Source of the DNA: Exiguobacterium acetylicum DSM 20416
GTDB taxonomy: Bacteria > Bacillota > Bacilli > Exiguobacteriales > Exiguobacteriaceae
Assembly (NCBI RefSeq): GCF_000702605.1
Contig: NZ_JNIR01000001.1
Coordinates: 1,788,501-1,852,500 of the forward strand
Direction of reading: 5' to 3'
Length of the DNA: 64,000 bases
The position numbers were made by a program, and so were the translations under genes. This document shows, one piece after another, positions 18,713 through 28,085 of the stretch (its first letter is position 1; every line of letters starts with the position of its first letter). The notes below the pieces were generated by a model. It was not told where the DNA came from and searched no databases. It worked only from the letters and a program-made list of their open reading frames with translations.

Positions 18713-20005
18713 TTATTTTGCTTTTGCGTTGTCGACGAGAACATCGATAGCTTTACGGAATTGAAGATCGCCTTTAAGCGTTTCAAGACCACCTTGTGGT
18801 GCAAGCATCGTTTCAAGTTGATCTGCAGGGATGTTGTAGAGTTCTGACATTGATTGAAGTTCAGCTTGAGTTTCCTCATCTGTTACTTCGATTTTTTCGT
18901 CAGCAACGATTTGCTTGAGGACGAGACGTGCTTTAACGCGCTCTTCCGCTTGCTCTTTCATTTCAGAACGCATTGCCTCTTCTGTCGTTCCAGTCAACTG
19001 GAAGTACATGTTGAGGTCGATGCCTTGTGATTGAATACGTTGTGTGAACTCTTGAACCATACGCTCGACTTCGTTTTCGACCATGACTTCTGGAAGATCA
19101 ACTGTCGCGTTTTTCGTAGCCGCTTCGACTAACTCATCGCGCATTGAAGCATCAGCTTCTTGTTTGCGTGTGTTTTCGAGACGCGTACGGATTTTTGTTT
19201 TCAACTCGTCGAGTGAAGAAACTTCTTCATCCATTTCTTTTGCGAACTCATCTGTCAATTCAGGGAGCTCTTGTGCTTTAACTTCATGGATTGTTACTTT
19301 GAATGTAACTGGTTTTCCAGCGAGTGATGCTTCGTGGTATTCCTCTGGGAATGTCACTTCAAGATCTTTTTGCTCGCCAGTTTTTAAACCGACCATTTGC
19401 TCTTCGAATCCAGGAATGAAGTTCCCTGAACCGATGACGAGTGAGTAGTTCTCAGCAGTTCCGCCGTCGAATTGGTTTTCCCCATCGAAACCTGCGAAGT
19501 CGAATACGACTGTATCGCCATTCTCGATGACGCCATCTTCTTTAACGACGAGTTCTGCACCGCGTTCTTGCAATGTTTTGAGTTCAGCGTCGACGTCTTC
19601 GTCAGTAACGTTCGTTTCAACTGCTGTGTACTCAAGACCTTTGTACTCACCGAGTGTAGCTTCTGGCTCGATGACGAACGTGATTTTGAATTCGACTGGC
19701 TTGCCTTTTTCGAGTGTTTCAACGTCGATGTTCTCAAGCGCGATTGGCTCGATTCCTGATTCGACGACTGCACCTTCGATTGTGTCCTTATAAAGGATAT
19801 CGAGTGCATCTTGGTACAGTGCTTCTTCACCGTACATTTTGTTGAACATTGCGCGTGGCATTTTTCCTTTACGGAAACCAGGTGTGTTCAAAGTCTTAAC
19901 GACTTTCTTGAACGCTTGGTCTACCGCTTTATCAAATGCTTCAGCAGGCGCTTCATACGTGAGGACGCCGAGGCTACCTGATTGTTTTTCCCATTTTGCA
20001 GTCAT
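18713..20005 (-). CDS. tig: Trigger factor
   Basis: Ribosome-associated chaperone with peptidyl-prolyl isomerase activity. The 430-residue protein has the ribosome-binding domain with the signature GFRKGKMPRAMFNKMYG, a central FKBP-type domain (GDTVVFDFAGF, GSGNFIPGFEEQMVG), and a helical C-terminal domain. MTAKWEKQSG is chosen as the start because GGAGGG lies nine bases upstream. It is followed by clpX in its own transcription unit, as in Bacillus. Confidence 0.97.
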   Translation of the reverse strand: MTAKWEKQSGSLGVLTYEAPAEAFDKAVDQAFKKVVKTLNTPGFRKGKMPRAMFNKMYGEEALYQDALDILYKDTIEGAVVESGIEPIALENIDVETLEKGKPVEFKITFVIEPEATLGEYKGLEYTAVETNVTDEDVDAELKTLQERGAELVVKEDGVIENGDTVVFDFAGFDGENQFDGGTAENYSLVIGSGNFIPGFEEQMVGLKTGEQKDLEVTFPEEYHEASLAGKPVTFKVTIHEVKAQELPELTDEFAKEMDEEVSSLDELKTKIRTRLENTRKQEADASMRDELVEAATKNATVDLPEVMVENEVERMVQEFTQRIQSQGIDLNMYFQLTGTTEEAMRSEMKEQAEERVKARLVLKQIVADEKIEVTDEETQAELQSMSELYNIPADQLETMLAPQGGLETLKGDLQFRKAIDVLVDNAKAK

Positions 20006-20056
20006 GCTGAGTCCCTCCAAAATTGTCAATTAGCGTACATGTGTGTACAACAAGTC

Positions 20057-20082
20057 ACATTATAGCACAATCGTTCTGACGA
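20057..20082 (-). promoter_or_regulatory. Extended -10 promoter of tig with an upstream inverted repeat
   Basis: On the minus strand TGCTATAAT gives an extended -10 (TATAAT at 20057-20062). There is no clear -35. Directly upstream is the inverted repeat AATCGTTCTGACGATT (20067-20082), which could be an operator or chance. Confidence 0.45.
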
Positions 20083-20115
20083 TTACCACTGTTGAACGAA
20101 TCGTTTCCAGATGTC

Positions 20116-21099
20116 TCAATCGAAGTAAATTTGCTCGAATGCGATGACTTCTGGATAAAGGATATGTGCCGCTCGATATAACCGCTTCGCCAGCGGACTG
20201 AGGATACGTTCCGGTTCTTCACGTTCAAATGTTAGACCTGCGAGTTCTTCGCATGCTGTGAGCCACTTCTCCATGTCTGATCCGATTCGTTCTCGTTCTT
20301 CAAAATGAATCAGTTGATCCGATCGCAAGACGAGCAATGCTCGGAACGGATCCATTCGCTCTAACGTATGCATCGATGCGAGTAACGCTTGTTGCTCCTG
20401 TTGATGTACCACCAGGATTTCTTCTAAATCTTCGCGTGACGAAATCGTCCAGTCTACACCTAAGTGTGGCACATGAATGCTTATCGGATATGACACGTGA
20501 TGAAGCACATTTCCTAATAACTGATCAATGACGAGTAGACTTTGATGTTCTGTCTCTTGCGCCTGAAGATATTTCTGCGTGATGTATGCAATGAGCTCAG
20601 TTGTCCGTTCAAATTCCATACCGGTCAAATGACGCATTTGTTCGACCCAACTGCCATGTCGCAACACATGCATCAATTCCGTTGCTGATGTTACTTCACG
20701 CTGTGCAACAGGGTTGTTTTGAACTGCCGGCTTTTGTTCTCGAACACGCATCTGTTGTTTGACTTCATCTAATCGAAGCGCGAGCCCATAAGGCAGATAC
20801 GGTGACGCTGAGCGCAAAGCGAGTTTCATCGGATACCGTTCTCCGAGTTCATAAAGAAAGAGTGCGAGCACTTGCTCGACACCCTCGACTTCAAGAAATC
20901 GTTCTGCCACTGTTTCAAATCGTTCACGGTCATGCATTAAGAGTGGTTGAATGACATAGAGCCGGTGTAATACATCTTCTCCTGTCAATTGGTCAGTCTC
21001 TAATTCCATAATCAATTGTTCTTGTTTAGAAGCGGGCAAACGAAGAATCCGTGCTCGTTCTACTTCTAGTTCATGTTCCATCCAGCGCGATGTCCCCAT
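20116..21099 (-). CDS. Unknown 327-residue protein
   Basis: I do not recognise a family. The protein is acidic to neutral, almost wholly helical by composition, and rich in Glu, Leu and Gln. It has no membrane segment, no signal peptide and no nucleotide-binding motif. It begins MGTSRWMEHELEVERARILR and contains a low-complexity linker around residues 115-135 (REQKPAVQNNPVAQRE) that may divide two helical domains. The start at 21099 is chosen because AAGGAG lies nine bases before it. It sits 28 bases after the lipoprotein gene and 110 bases before tig. In B. subtilis this neighbourhood holds the TPR-type gene ysoA, but no TPR pattern is clear here. Confidence 0.75.
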   Translation of the reverse strand: MGTSRWMEHELEVERARILRLPASKQEQLIMELETDQLTGEDVLHRLYVIQPLLMHDRERFETVAERFLEVEGVEQVLALFLYELGERYPMKLALRSASPYLPYGLALRLDEVKQQMRVREQKPAVQNNPVAQREVTSATELMHVLRHGSWVEQMRHLTGMEFERTTELIAYITQKYLQAQETEHQSLLVIDQLLGNVLHHVSYPISIHVPHLGVDWTISSREDLEEILVVHQQEQQALLASMHTLERMDPFRALLVLRSDQLIHFEERERIGSDMEKWLTACEELAGLTFEREEPERILSPLAKRLYRAAHILYPEVIAFEQIYFD

Positions 21100-21127
21100 A
21101 TTCCGGCACTCCTTCATGTTCAACTTC

Positions 21128-21652
21128 TTATTTCGTAAATGGATCGAGTAAAGACGTCCAGTTCGTGATCGCTTCTTGAAGTTGTCCCGCCTGCTCGATT
21201 CCTAATCGATTCAACGTATCTAATGAGACGTCAGCTTCAAGTAATCGAGCGATGTCTTCCGACTGATTCACGTACTGCTCGAGTTTTGCACTTAAATTCT
21301 GCAATTCTTGCGGCGGATTTTCAAGTCCCGCTAATCGTTGATCGATTTGATCCAGTTCTTGATTGAACTGATCAATCGTTCCGTTTTCCTTCAACTTTTC
21401 GATTTGTTGATCAAGTGCTTGTTCAGGGGTCGCGGATTCACGCGCTGTCGTAGCAGCCTCATTCAAGGAAGCCGACAAATCTGACGTGACTTGTGCCGTA
21501 TCTTTCGCAATGCCTTGAAGTTCTCCAGCGTAATCGACACTATTTTTTACATCGTTGACTTGTTGTTTTGCATCGTCGACTGTATTTGAAATCTCACTAC
21601 ATCCAGCAAGAAACGTACTTAGCACGAGGACTGCTCCAACTTTCTTCCACAT
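21128..21652 (-). CDS. Small helical lipoprotein (DUF6376-like)
   Basis: 174 residues. The N-terminus MWKKVGAVLVLSTFLAGC is a lipoprotein signal with lipobox LAGC, so the mature protein starts at Cys18 and is lipid-anchored outside the membrane. The rest is helical, with NDVKNSVDYAGELQ near the start, resembling DUF6376-type Bacillus lipoproteins. That assignment is from memory and tentative. The start at 21652 is nine bases after AAAGGG; two earlier ATGs are too close to it. It probably forms a unit with the downstream unknown gene. Function unknown. Confidence 0.8.
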   Translation of the reverse strand: MWKKVGAVLVLSTFLAGCSEISNTVDDAKQQVNDVKNSVDYAGELQGIAKDTAQVTSDLSASLNEAATTARESATPEQALDQQIEKLKENGTIDQFNQELDQIDQRLAGLENPPQELQNLSAKLEQYVNQSEDIARLLEADVSLDTLNRLGIEQAGQLQEAITNWTSLLDPFTK

Positions 21653-21706
21653 TGCATTCATCCCTTTCGAGTTCATGATACCTTAATTATAATCGAAAAT
21701 CGGAAT

Positions 21707-21741
21707 AAAAAAAAGAGACCACCCTCGTAAGGGCAGTCTCT
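21707..21741 (-). terminator. Terminator after tRNA-Arg
   Basis: Arms AGAGACTGCCCT and AGGGTGGTCTCT with loop TACG, followed on the minus strand by eight T residues. It lies 14 bases beyond the tRNA 3' end. Confidence 0.9.
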
Positions 21742-21754
21742 ATTTTAATTATAG

Positions 21755-21828
<74 letters not shown>

Positions 21829-21901
21829 GTGTCAACACGAATAAACTATACTAGAACAATTCTTTCGTGTCAATCACATTACAAACATTGCATTTATTTT
21901 A

Positions 21902-22417
21902 TTACAAAAATGTTCCGTCCAGATGCAGGGCATTCACTCGATCGCCGTTCACATCGAGAAAATCGATAGAATAACGGTTTTGATCCACTTCAAGAATCGC
22001 ATACGTCTTGTCTGGTCGATGGCGTGGCATCCGGATTGAACCTGGATTGATGAATAATACGCCGTCCCGATATTCAGCCTTCGCAACATGGGAATGACCA
22101 TATAAGACGATGTCCGCTTGCTTTTCCTTCGCATGATGTTGCAAGACATCTAGACTGTATTTGACGTCCTGACGATGTCCGTGGACACAAAGGATGGTAT
22201 GACCATCCATTTCCGACATGACTTCTTCCGGAAAATCGTGTCCGTAATCGCAATTCCCTCGCACAACACGATATGGATATAATGATTCGATGTCGCGCGT
22301 CAATTGGGAGTCCCCACAATGAAATGCCAAATCCACGTCTTGGTGACGTTCGAATATCGTAAGCAGTTCTTGTTCTAGTCCATGGCTATCACTAACGATC
22401 AACGCTCTCATCTTCAT
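21902..22417 (-). CDS. ysnB: Metallophosphoesterase, YsnB/YfcE family
   Basis: Small calcineurin-like phosphodiesterase, 171 residues, with all metal-binding motifs: SDSHG, HCGDS, GNCDYG, CVHGH and YGHSHV. Relatives hydrolyse phosphodiesters such as bis-pNPP; the physiological substrate is unknown. The ATG at 22417 forms TGATG with the rdgB stop. The next ATG at 22411 is also possible, with AGGAG four and ten bases away respectively. It is last in the operon racE-rph-rdgB-ysnB, matching B. subtilis order. Confidence 0.92.
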   Translation of the reverse strand: MKMRALIVSDSHGLEQELLTIFERHQDVDLAFHCGDSQLTRDIESLYPYRVVRGNCDYGHDFPEEVMSEMDGHTILCVHGHRQDVKYSLDVLQHHAKEKQADIVLYGHSHVAKAEYRDGVLFINPGSIRMPRHRPDKTYAILEVDQNRYSIDFLDVNGDRVNALHLDGTFL

Positions 22418-23010
22418 CACACTCCTAAGAAAGTAGTTAAGTCCTGTTCAAGCTTACGCAATGCATTGCCACGATGACTAATCATCGCTTTTTCTTCTTT
22501 CGTCAACTCAGCAGCCGTTTGTCCACTTGCCGTGACGAACAATGGATCATAACCGAAACCGTTCGAACCCGCCGCTTCAAAACCGATTCGCCCTTCCATC
22601 GTTCCACGAACCGTCAATGTCTCGCCAGTTGGTTTTGCTAGCGCGAGTACACAAACGAAGCGCGCCGTCCGCTCCTCTTCCGGAATACCTTCTAACTTTT
22701 CAAGTAGTAGAGCATTGTTCGCCGCATCCGACTTTTCAAGACCCGCGAAACGTGCTGAGTAGACGCCGGGAGCGCCATCTAAAGCGTCAACTTCAAGTCC
22801 TGAATCATCAGCAAGTACCGCGTGACCAAAGTAGGCTGCTGCCTCTGTTGCTTTCAAGAGTGCATTTTCCTCGAATGTTTCACCTGTTTCATCCGTTTCC
22901 GGAGCATCGGCGTGATCGAGTAACGATTCGACCGTATAACCGAGACGACCCAGCATGCTTTCAAGTTCCTTCACTTTACCTGCATTGTGTGTTGCGACGA
23001 TGACCTTCAT
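22417..23010 (-). CDS. rdgB: XTP/dITP diphosphatase (HAM1 family)
   Basis: Removes non-canonical purine triphosphates such as dITP and XTP. The 197-residue protein shows the N-terminal [12 protein letters not shown], catalytic [23 protein letters not shown] and SHRGNAL. It overlaps rph by four bases and ysnB by one, so it is within a coupled operon. The Bacillus name is ysnA. Confidence 0.97.
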   Translation of the reverse strand: MKVIVATHNAGKVKELESMLGRLGYTVESLLDHADAPETDETGETFEENALLKATEAAAYFGHAVLADDSGLEVDALDGAPGVYSARFAGLEKSDAANNALLLEKLEGIPEEERTARFVCVLALAKPTGETLTVRGTMEGRIGFEAAGSNGFGYDPLFVTASGQTAAELTKEEKAMISHRGNALRKLEQDLTTFLGV

Positions 23011-23762
23011 CTATGTTCCCCCACTTCTTCTCCTACATACCACCAAGAGACACCGAGTGCCTCACGGCCAGCATTAATCAGTTCCTTAATTCCTTTTTCC
23101 CCAAGTTCGAGCATTTCGAGCATCTCTTGACGGGAAAATGTCGACTCTTCTCCTGTTGCTTGCATCTCGACGATTTTACCCGATGAGGTCATGACGAGAT
23201 TGAAGTCGACTTCCGCCGCAGCATCCTCTTCGTAGCATAAATCGAGCAAGACATTCGACTCGACGATTCCAACCGAAATAGCTGCGATACCCTCTTTGAT
23301 TGGTGTATCCGTCAGTTTTCCCGCTTGAATCAATTGATCGATTGCACGGACGAGCGCTAGAAATCCACCGGTGATCGATGCTGTTCGTGTACCGCCGTCT
23401 GCTTGAATGACGTCACAGTCGATCCAGATTGTTCGTTCCCCAAGCTTCTCTAAATCAACGACTGCCCGAAGCGAGCGACTGATGAGACGTTGGATTTCCA
23501 TCGTCCGTCCCGTCTGCTTGCCGCGGACAGCTTCTCGTGCCGTCCGCTGAGCCGTCGCTCGTGGTAACATCGAATATTCAGCATTGATCCAGCCCTGGCG
23601 TTTACCACGAAGGAATGGTGGTACTTTCTCCTCGACGGTCGCCGTACAGAGGACTTTCGTATCGCCCAGTTCAATTAAAACCGAACCTTCTGCATGTTTA
23701 TTGATATCAACCGATAAGTGAATGGGACGGAGATTCTCCGCTGTTCGTTGGTCTATTCGCAT
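23007..23762 (-). CDS. rph: Ribonuclease PH
   Basis: Phosphorolytic 3'-5' exoribonuclease that trims tRNA 3' ends. 251 residues, with the typical start [33 protein letters not shown], and the phosphate-binding region [14 protein letters not shown]. Its start is immediately after the racE stop (TAAATG). Confidence 0.97.
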   Translation of the reverse strand: MRIDQRTAENLRPIHLSVDINKHAEGSVLIELGDTKVLCTATVEEKVPPFLRGKRQGWINAEYSMLPRATAQRTAREAVRGKQTGRTMEIQRLISRSLRAVVDLEKLGERTIWIDCDVIQADGGTRTASITGGFLALVRAIDQLIQAGKLTDTPIKEGIAAISVGIVESNVLLDLCYEEDAAAEVDFNLVMTSSGKIVEMQATGEESTFSRQEMLEMLELGEKGIKELINAGREALGVSWWYVGEEVGEHR

Positions 23763-24569
23763 TTAGTCTTCCTCCGTTCCAAGCACGATGCGTTCTGCGT
23801 GGATTGGCTGATCGAGCCAATCCGTTGCAATCTGATCAAATGAGCGAATATCGCCTGTCGCATAATAACGATGTTCCGGTATTTGTGTCACATCTGCTGA
23901 AATCGTATTGTAGTCAAGTAGTGCTGCTACCTCAAGTGCTGTCTCGTCCCCTGAAGAGATGAGTTGGACGCCTGGTCCGATGACCCGTCCAATCACATCT
24001 GCTAGGAGCGGGTAATGGGTGCACCCGAGGATCAATGTGTCCATATCATAATTCATTAAAGGTCGTAATGTATTCGCAACGACACGTTCGACATAAGTAC
24101 CGTCCGTCTGCATCGACTCGACGAGCGGAACGAACGGTGGGCAGGCTAACGATTCGACGACGACTTGTCCTTCGACATGTCGTAACGCCTTCTCGTAGGA
24201 ATTACTTGTAATCGTCATCTTCGTTCCGATGACACCGATTCGTTTCGTCCGCGTCACTTTGACTGCCGCACGGGCTCCAGGATCAATGACACCAATGACA
24301 GGTATATTTAAACGTTCTCGCGCTTCTTTTAAAACAACAGCCGTTGCTGTGTTACAGGCGATTACGATCAATTTCACATCTTGTTGTACGAGATAATCAA
24401 TCATCTCCCACGTAAACTCACGAATCTCCTCTTCTGGACGAGGACCGTACGGACACCGCAATGTATCCCCGACATAAATGATTCGCTCATGGGGCAACTG
24501 TCGCATCAATTCACGTGCGACCGTCAACCCACCGACTCCGGAATCTAGTACTCCAATCGCTCGATTCAC
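23763..24569 (-). CDS. racE: Glutamate racemase
   Basis: Makes D-glutamate for peptidoglycan. The 268-residue protein carries both catalytic cysteines, ACNTA (C72) and GCTHYP (C183), plus LDSGVGGLTVA and VGDTLRCPYGPR. It starts with GTG at 24569 behind GAGGTG. It heads racE-rph-rdgB-ysnB. A ptsH terminator lies 36 bases upstream and no good promoter is visible between, so the promoter is unresolved. The name murI would be equally valid. Confidence 0.96.
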   Translation of the reverse strand: MNRAIGVLDSGVGGLTVARELMRQLPHERIIYVGDTLRCPYGPRPEEEIREFTWEMIDYLVQQDVKLIVIACNTATAVVLKEARERLNIPVIGVIDPGARAAVKVTRTKRIGVIGTKMTITSNSYEKALRHVEGQVVVESLACPPFVPLVESMQTDGTYVERVVANTLRPLMNYDMDTLILGCTHYPLLADVIGRVIGPGVQLISSGDETALEVAALLDYNTISADVTQIPEHRYYATGDIRSFDQIATDWLDQPIHAERIVLGTEED

Positions 24570-24604
24570 TCTTCTCCACCTCTTTCTCTCTTTCCTATGG
24601 TAAC

Positions 24605-24635
24605 AAAAAAGGACGACGGTGCAAGACCGGCGTCC
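24605..24635 (-). terminator. Terminator of ptsH
   Basis: GGACGCCGGT and ACCGTCGTCC pair around a short loop and are followed by TTTTTTG on the minus strand. Confidence 0.8.
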
Positions 24636-24655
24636 GAGAATGTACGATTACAGGA

Positions 24656-24919
24656 TTACTGAGCAAGACCTTCGCTAGTCAGCATATCTGAAAGAGTCGT
24701 GATTGCTTCAGAAGCATCGTCACCGTTTGCAACGATTTTGATATCTGAATCTTTCGCGATTCCGAGTGAAAGAACACCCATGATTGACTTCAAGTTGACA
24801 GTCTTCCCGTTGTATTCCAAGTTGATGTCTGATTGGAATTTAGAAGCTGTGTTGACGAGCTGAGTAGCCGGACGAGCGTGAATGCCTGAATCCGCGATGA
24901 CTTTGAATGTTTTTTCCAT
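24656..24919 (-). CDS. ptsH: Phosphocarrier protein HPr
   Basis: Carries phosphate from enzyme I to sugar-specific PTS permeases and, when serine-phosphorylated, acts as CcpA co-repressor. 87 residues starting [19 protein letters not shown]. The phospho-histidine is H14 and the HPr-kinase serine is S45 (NLKSIMGVL). The retained histidine separates it from Crh, where it is lost. The start is 11 bases after GGGAG. It stands alone: enzyme I (ptsI), normally next in the operon, is not here, and a terminator follows at once. Confidence 0.96.
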   Translation of the reverse strand: MEKTFKVIADSGIHARPATQLVNTASKFQSDINLEYNGKTVNLKSIMGVLSLGIAKDSDIKIVANGDDASEAITTLSDMLTSEGLAQ

Positions 24920-24936
24920 GATTAAGAAATCTCCCT

Positions 24937-24957
24937 TCACTAATAACGTACTAGTGA
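24937..24957 (-). promoter_or_regulatory. Inverted repeat before the ptsH ribosome site
   Basis: TCACTA and TAGTGA flank a nine-base loop, directly upstream of the AAGGGAG site. It may be a 5' stabilising hairpin or an operator. No sigma-A promoter could be placed with confidence. Confidence 0.35.
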
Positions 24958-24984
24958 GTCGTTTTCGAATATGTGAACTCATTA

Positions 24985-25440
24985 TCAAATGATAACGGAT
25001 TCGAATCGATTCTGCAAGGAATTTTTATACGCTTCACTCCACGGGAATGCTTTCCCGGCACGATCAATTTGTACCATCGATGTCCGTCCTGTGAACATCA
25101 GTTCACCTTGCTCATCAAATGCCGCATAATGGACGTCACACGACGCACTTCCGACATGTACGGGATAGGCATAGACGGCAAGACGCGTACGTGGATAAAC
25201 TTGGCGAATGTAATTACACTGGGCATCCGCAACGACGATAATGCCGTCTTCTGCAAGCGAATATCCTGTTTCCTCTAACATCAATGTCCGAACGTCCTCA
25301 AAATAGACGAACGGTACCCGGTTATTCATATGACCATAGGCATCCGTCTCCGCAAAACGAACCGCGACGTCGAGTCGTGTGCCATGTTTCATCTGTTCAA
25401 GCCATGTTTCAAGTTCTGGAATATAAGCTGGTACGCGCAC
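24985..25440 (-). CDS. Acyl-CoA thioesterase (4HBT hot-dog fold)
   Basis: 151 residues with the 4-hydroxybenzoyl-CoA thioesterase pattern: [22 protein letters not shown], holding the catalytic-type Asp and the HxNN signature, then [14 protein letters not shown]-like strands. It probably hydrolyses acyl-CoA esters. The start is GTG at 25440, eight bases after AGGAGG; the longer open frame would extend into the sdhB terminator. It stands 65 bases before ptsH without an obvious link. Substrate unknown. Confidence 0.85.
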   Translation of the reverse strand: MRVPAYIPELETWLEQMKHGTRLDVAVRFAETDAYGHMNNRVPFVYFEDVRTLMLEETGYSLAEDGIIVVADAQCNYIRQVYPRTRLAVYAYPVHVGSASCDVHYAAFDEQGELMFTGRTSMVQIDRAGKAFPWSEAYKNSLQNRFESVII

Positions 25441-25463
25441 AATGAGTTCCTCCTGTCTGAATG

Positions 25464-25490
25464 AAAAAAGAAGGAGCAAGCTCCTTCTTT
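25464..25490 (-). terminator. Terminator of sdhCAB
   Basis: Perfect stem AAAGAAGGAG/CTCCTTCTTT with a four-base loop (CTTG on the minus strand), followed by T residues (TTCTTTTTTC). It lies seven bases after the sdhB stop. Confidence 0.88.
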
Positions 25491-25496
25491 GATAAG

Positions 25497-26303
25497 TCAT
25501 GAACTAACTGCTTCACCTGTCCGTCCTTCGTCACTACCAAAGAACTTCTTGAATGAATGAAGTGTCGTCTGACGGTTCATCGCTGCGATCGAAGTTGTCA
25601 GCGGAATCCCTTTCGGACAAACCTCGACACAGTTTTGAGCGTTACCGCACTGCATGATCCCGCCATCTTCCATCAACGCTTCAAGGCGTTCTTCCTTGTG
25701 GAAAGCACCTGTCGGATGCGAGTTGAATAGACGAACTTGTGAAATCGATGCTGGTCCGATGAATGTCGAACGATCGTTGACGTTCGGACATGCCTCGAGA
25801 CACACGCCACACGTCATACATTTCGATAACTCATATGCCCATTGACGTTTGTTCTCTGGCATCCGTGGTCCTGGACCTAAGTCGTACGTTCCATCGATTG
25901 GAACCCATGCTTTGACTTTTTTCAACGCATCGAACATGCGTTGACGGTCAACTTGAAGGTCACGAACGATCGGGAACGTCTGCATCGGTTGCAGGCGGAT
26001 TGGCTGTTCGAGTTTATCAACGAGTGCTGTACACGACTGACGTGGTGTACCGTTGATGACCATCGAACAAGCGCCACATACTTCTTCTAGGCAACCCATG
26101 TCCCAGTTGATTGGTGTCGTTTTTTCACCGGCTGCATTCACAGGGTTTCGGCGAATCTCCATTAAAGCAGAGATGACGTTCATGTTCGGACGGTACGGAA
26201 TTTCAAACGCTTCATCATACGGTTTACCATCTGGTCCATCTTGACGTTGAACGATGAATTGAACCGATTTTTGCGTAGTAGATGATTCGAGTGGTGTCGC
26301 CAT
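25497..26303 (-). CDS. sdhB: Succinate dehydrogenase iron-sulfur subunit
   Basis: Transfers electrons from the flavoprotein to the heme-quinone subunit of complex II. 268 residues: a ferredoxin-type [2Fe-2S] domain (CLEEVCGACSMVING, then C) and a C-terminal domain with CMTCGVCLEACP and CGNAQNCVEVCPKG for the [4Fe-4S] and [3Fe-4S] centres. Its ATG overlaps the sdhA stop by one base (TAATG). It is the last gene of sdhCAB. Confidence 0.97.
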   Translation of the reverse strand: MATPLESSTTQKSVQFIVQRQDGPDGKPYDEAFEIPYRPNMNVISALMEIRRNPVNAAGEKTTPINWDMGCLEEVCGACSMVINGTPRQSCTALVDKLEQPIRLQPMQTFPIVRDLQVDRQRMFDALKKVKAWVPIDGTYDLGPGPRMPENKRQWAYELSKCMTCGVCLEACPNVNDRSTFIGPASISQVRLFNSHPTGAFHKEERLEALMEDGGIMQCGNAQNCVEVCPKGIPLTTSIAAMNRQTTLHSFKKFFGSDEGRTGEAVSS

Positions 26304-28066
26304 TATGCTTTCACCTCTTTCTTCGACTTCTTGCTGTAGTCGCGTTTCCGTGGTGGAATCAACGACGTGTCGACGTCTTCATAGAAGATTTCCGGATGAC
26401 CATTCGTATAACGTGCCATCGTCGTCTTCAAGAACTGTTCATCATTACGTTCCGGGAAGTCCGGTTTATAGTGTGCTCCGCGACTCTCGTCACGTTTTAA
26501 GGCACCGAGCGTGATTGCTTCGGCTAGATCGAGCATGTGATCGAGCTGACGGATGAACGATGCCCCTTGGTTACTCCAACGTGCTGTATCCGTTGCCGAG
26601 ATGCGCGTGAACCGATCGCGAAGTTCCTTGATTTTCGTCAGTGTCTCTTCGAGCTTATCGTTATAACGGACGACCGTGACGTTGTCCGTCATGATTTCTC
26701 CAAGCTCACGGTGGATTTGATACGCGTTTTCCGTACCTTCCATCGATAGGATATCGTTGAAGCGGTTGATCTCTTCGATTTTATGCGCTTCGACGACGTC
26801 TTCACTCATCTCATGAACTGATGTCTCGAGTTCGTTCATATACGCGATTGCTGATGGTCCAGCGACCATTCCGCCGTATACCGCAGAGAGAAGGGAGTTC
26901 GCTCCGAGACGGTTACCACCGTGCATCGAATAATCACATTCACCAGCTGCGAACAATCCAGGGATGTTCGTCATCTGATCATAGTCGACCCATAGTCCAC
27001 CCATTGAATAGTGAACGGCCGGGAAGATCTTCATCGGTACTTTTCGTGGATCATCACCGACGAACTTCTCGTAGATTTCAAGGATCCCACCGAGTTTGAC
27101 GTCGAGTTCTTTTGCGTCTTTATGCGATAGATCCAGATAGACCATGTTCTCCCCGTTGACGCCGAGTTTTTGATTGACACAGACGTCGAAGATCTCACGT
27201 GTTGCGATATCTCGTGGAACAAGGTTTCCGTATGCCGGATACTTCTCTTCGAGGAAGTACCAAGGCTTACCGTCTTTATACGTCCAGACGCGACCACCTT
27301 CACCTCGTGCTGATTCACTCATAAGACGTAACTTATCGTCTCCAGGAATCGCTGTCGGGTGAATCTGGATGAACTCACCGTTCGCATAGATCGCACCTTG
27401 ACGATAGACAGCTGCTGCTGCTTGTCCTGTGTTGATGACCGAGTTCGTCGATTTTCCAAAGATGACACCAGGACCACCTGTCGCGAGGATGACAGAATCC
27501 GCGGCAAATGCCTCGATTTCCATCGTCCGGAGGTTTTGACAAACCGCTCCACGACAGATGCCATTGTCATCGATAATGGCACGAAGGAATTCCCATCCTT
27601 CATATTTTTCTACCAAACCTTGCGCTTCGAACTTACGAACCTGTTCATCTAATGCGTACAACAGTTGTTGCCCTGTCGTTGCCCCAGCATATGCCGTCCG
27701 GTGATGCAACGTTCCTCCGAAACGTCGGAAGTCGAGTAAGCCTTCCGGTGTCCGGTTGAACATAACACCCATCCGGTCGAACATATGAATGATCTTCGGC
27801 GCTGCTTCCGCCATTTTTTGAACAGGTGGTTGATTTGCGAGGAAGTCCCCACCGTATACCGTGTCATCGAAATGCTGGTATGGTGAATCCCCTTCCCCTT
27901 TTGTATTGACCGCTCCGTTGATACCACCTTGTGCACAAACAGAGTGTGAGCGTTTGACGGGTACGAGTGAGAATAACTTAACTGGTACGCCTTGCTCCGC
28001 TGCTTTTATCGTAGCCATCAGACCGGCAAGCCCTCCGCCGATGATGACAAGATTCTTGTTCGCCAT
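26303..28066 (-). CDS. sdhA: Succinate dehydrogenase flavoprotein subunit
   Basis: Oxidises succinate to fumarate at the membrane. The 587-residue protein has the FAD-binding start NLVIIGGGLAGLMATIKAAE. The likely covalent-FAD histidine is H41 in KRSHSVCAQGG. Active-site segments include SARGEGGRVW and HYSMGGLWVD. The start MANKNLVI follows AAGGGGA; 12 upstream codons are discarded. It lies between sdhC and sdhB. Confidence 0.98.
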   Translation of the reverse strand: MANKNLVIIGGGLAGLMATIKAAEQGVPVKLFSLVPVKRSHSVCAQGGINGAVNTKGEGDSPYQHFDDTVYGGDFLANQPPVQKMAEAAPKIIHMFDRMGVMFNRTPEGLLDFRRFGGTLHHRTAYAGATTGQQLLYALDEQVRKFEAQGLVEKYEGWEFLRAIIDDNGICRGAVCQNLRTMEIEAFAADSVILATGGPGVIFGKSTNSVINTGQAAAAVYRQGAIYANGEFIQIHPTAIPGDDKLRLMSESARGEGGRVWTYKDGKPWYFLEEKYPAYGNLVPRDIATREIFDVCVNQKLGVNGENMVYLDLSHKDAKELDVKLGGILEIYEKFVGDDPRKVPMKIFPAVHYSMGGLWVDYDQMTNIPGLFAAGECDYSMHGGNRLGANSLLSAVYGGMVAGPSAIAYMNELETSVHEMSEDVVEAHKIEEINRFNDILSMEGTENAYQIHRELGEIMTDNVTVVRYNDKLEETLTKIKELRDRFTRISATDTARWSNQGASFIRQLDHMLDLAEAITLGALKRDESRGAHYKPDFPERNDEQFLKTTMARYTNGHPEIFYEDVDTSLIPPRKRDYSKKSKKEVKA

Positions 28067-28085
28067 GTTGTCAGTTCCCCTTTCC

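Noticed and set aside
20035-20046. GTACATGTGTAC palindrome in the tig leader
   Set aside because: Short and low in information. It may be chance, and no matching site was seen near other genes here.
24656-24919. Identification as Crh rather than HPr
   Set aside because: The phospho-histidine is present (GIHARPAT), whereas Crh lacks it.
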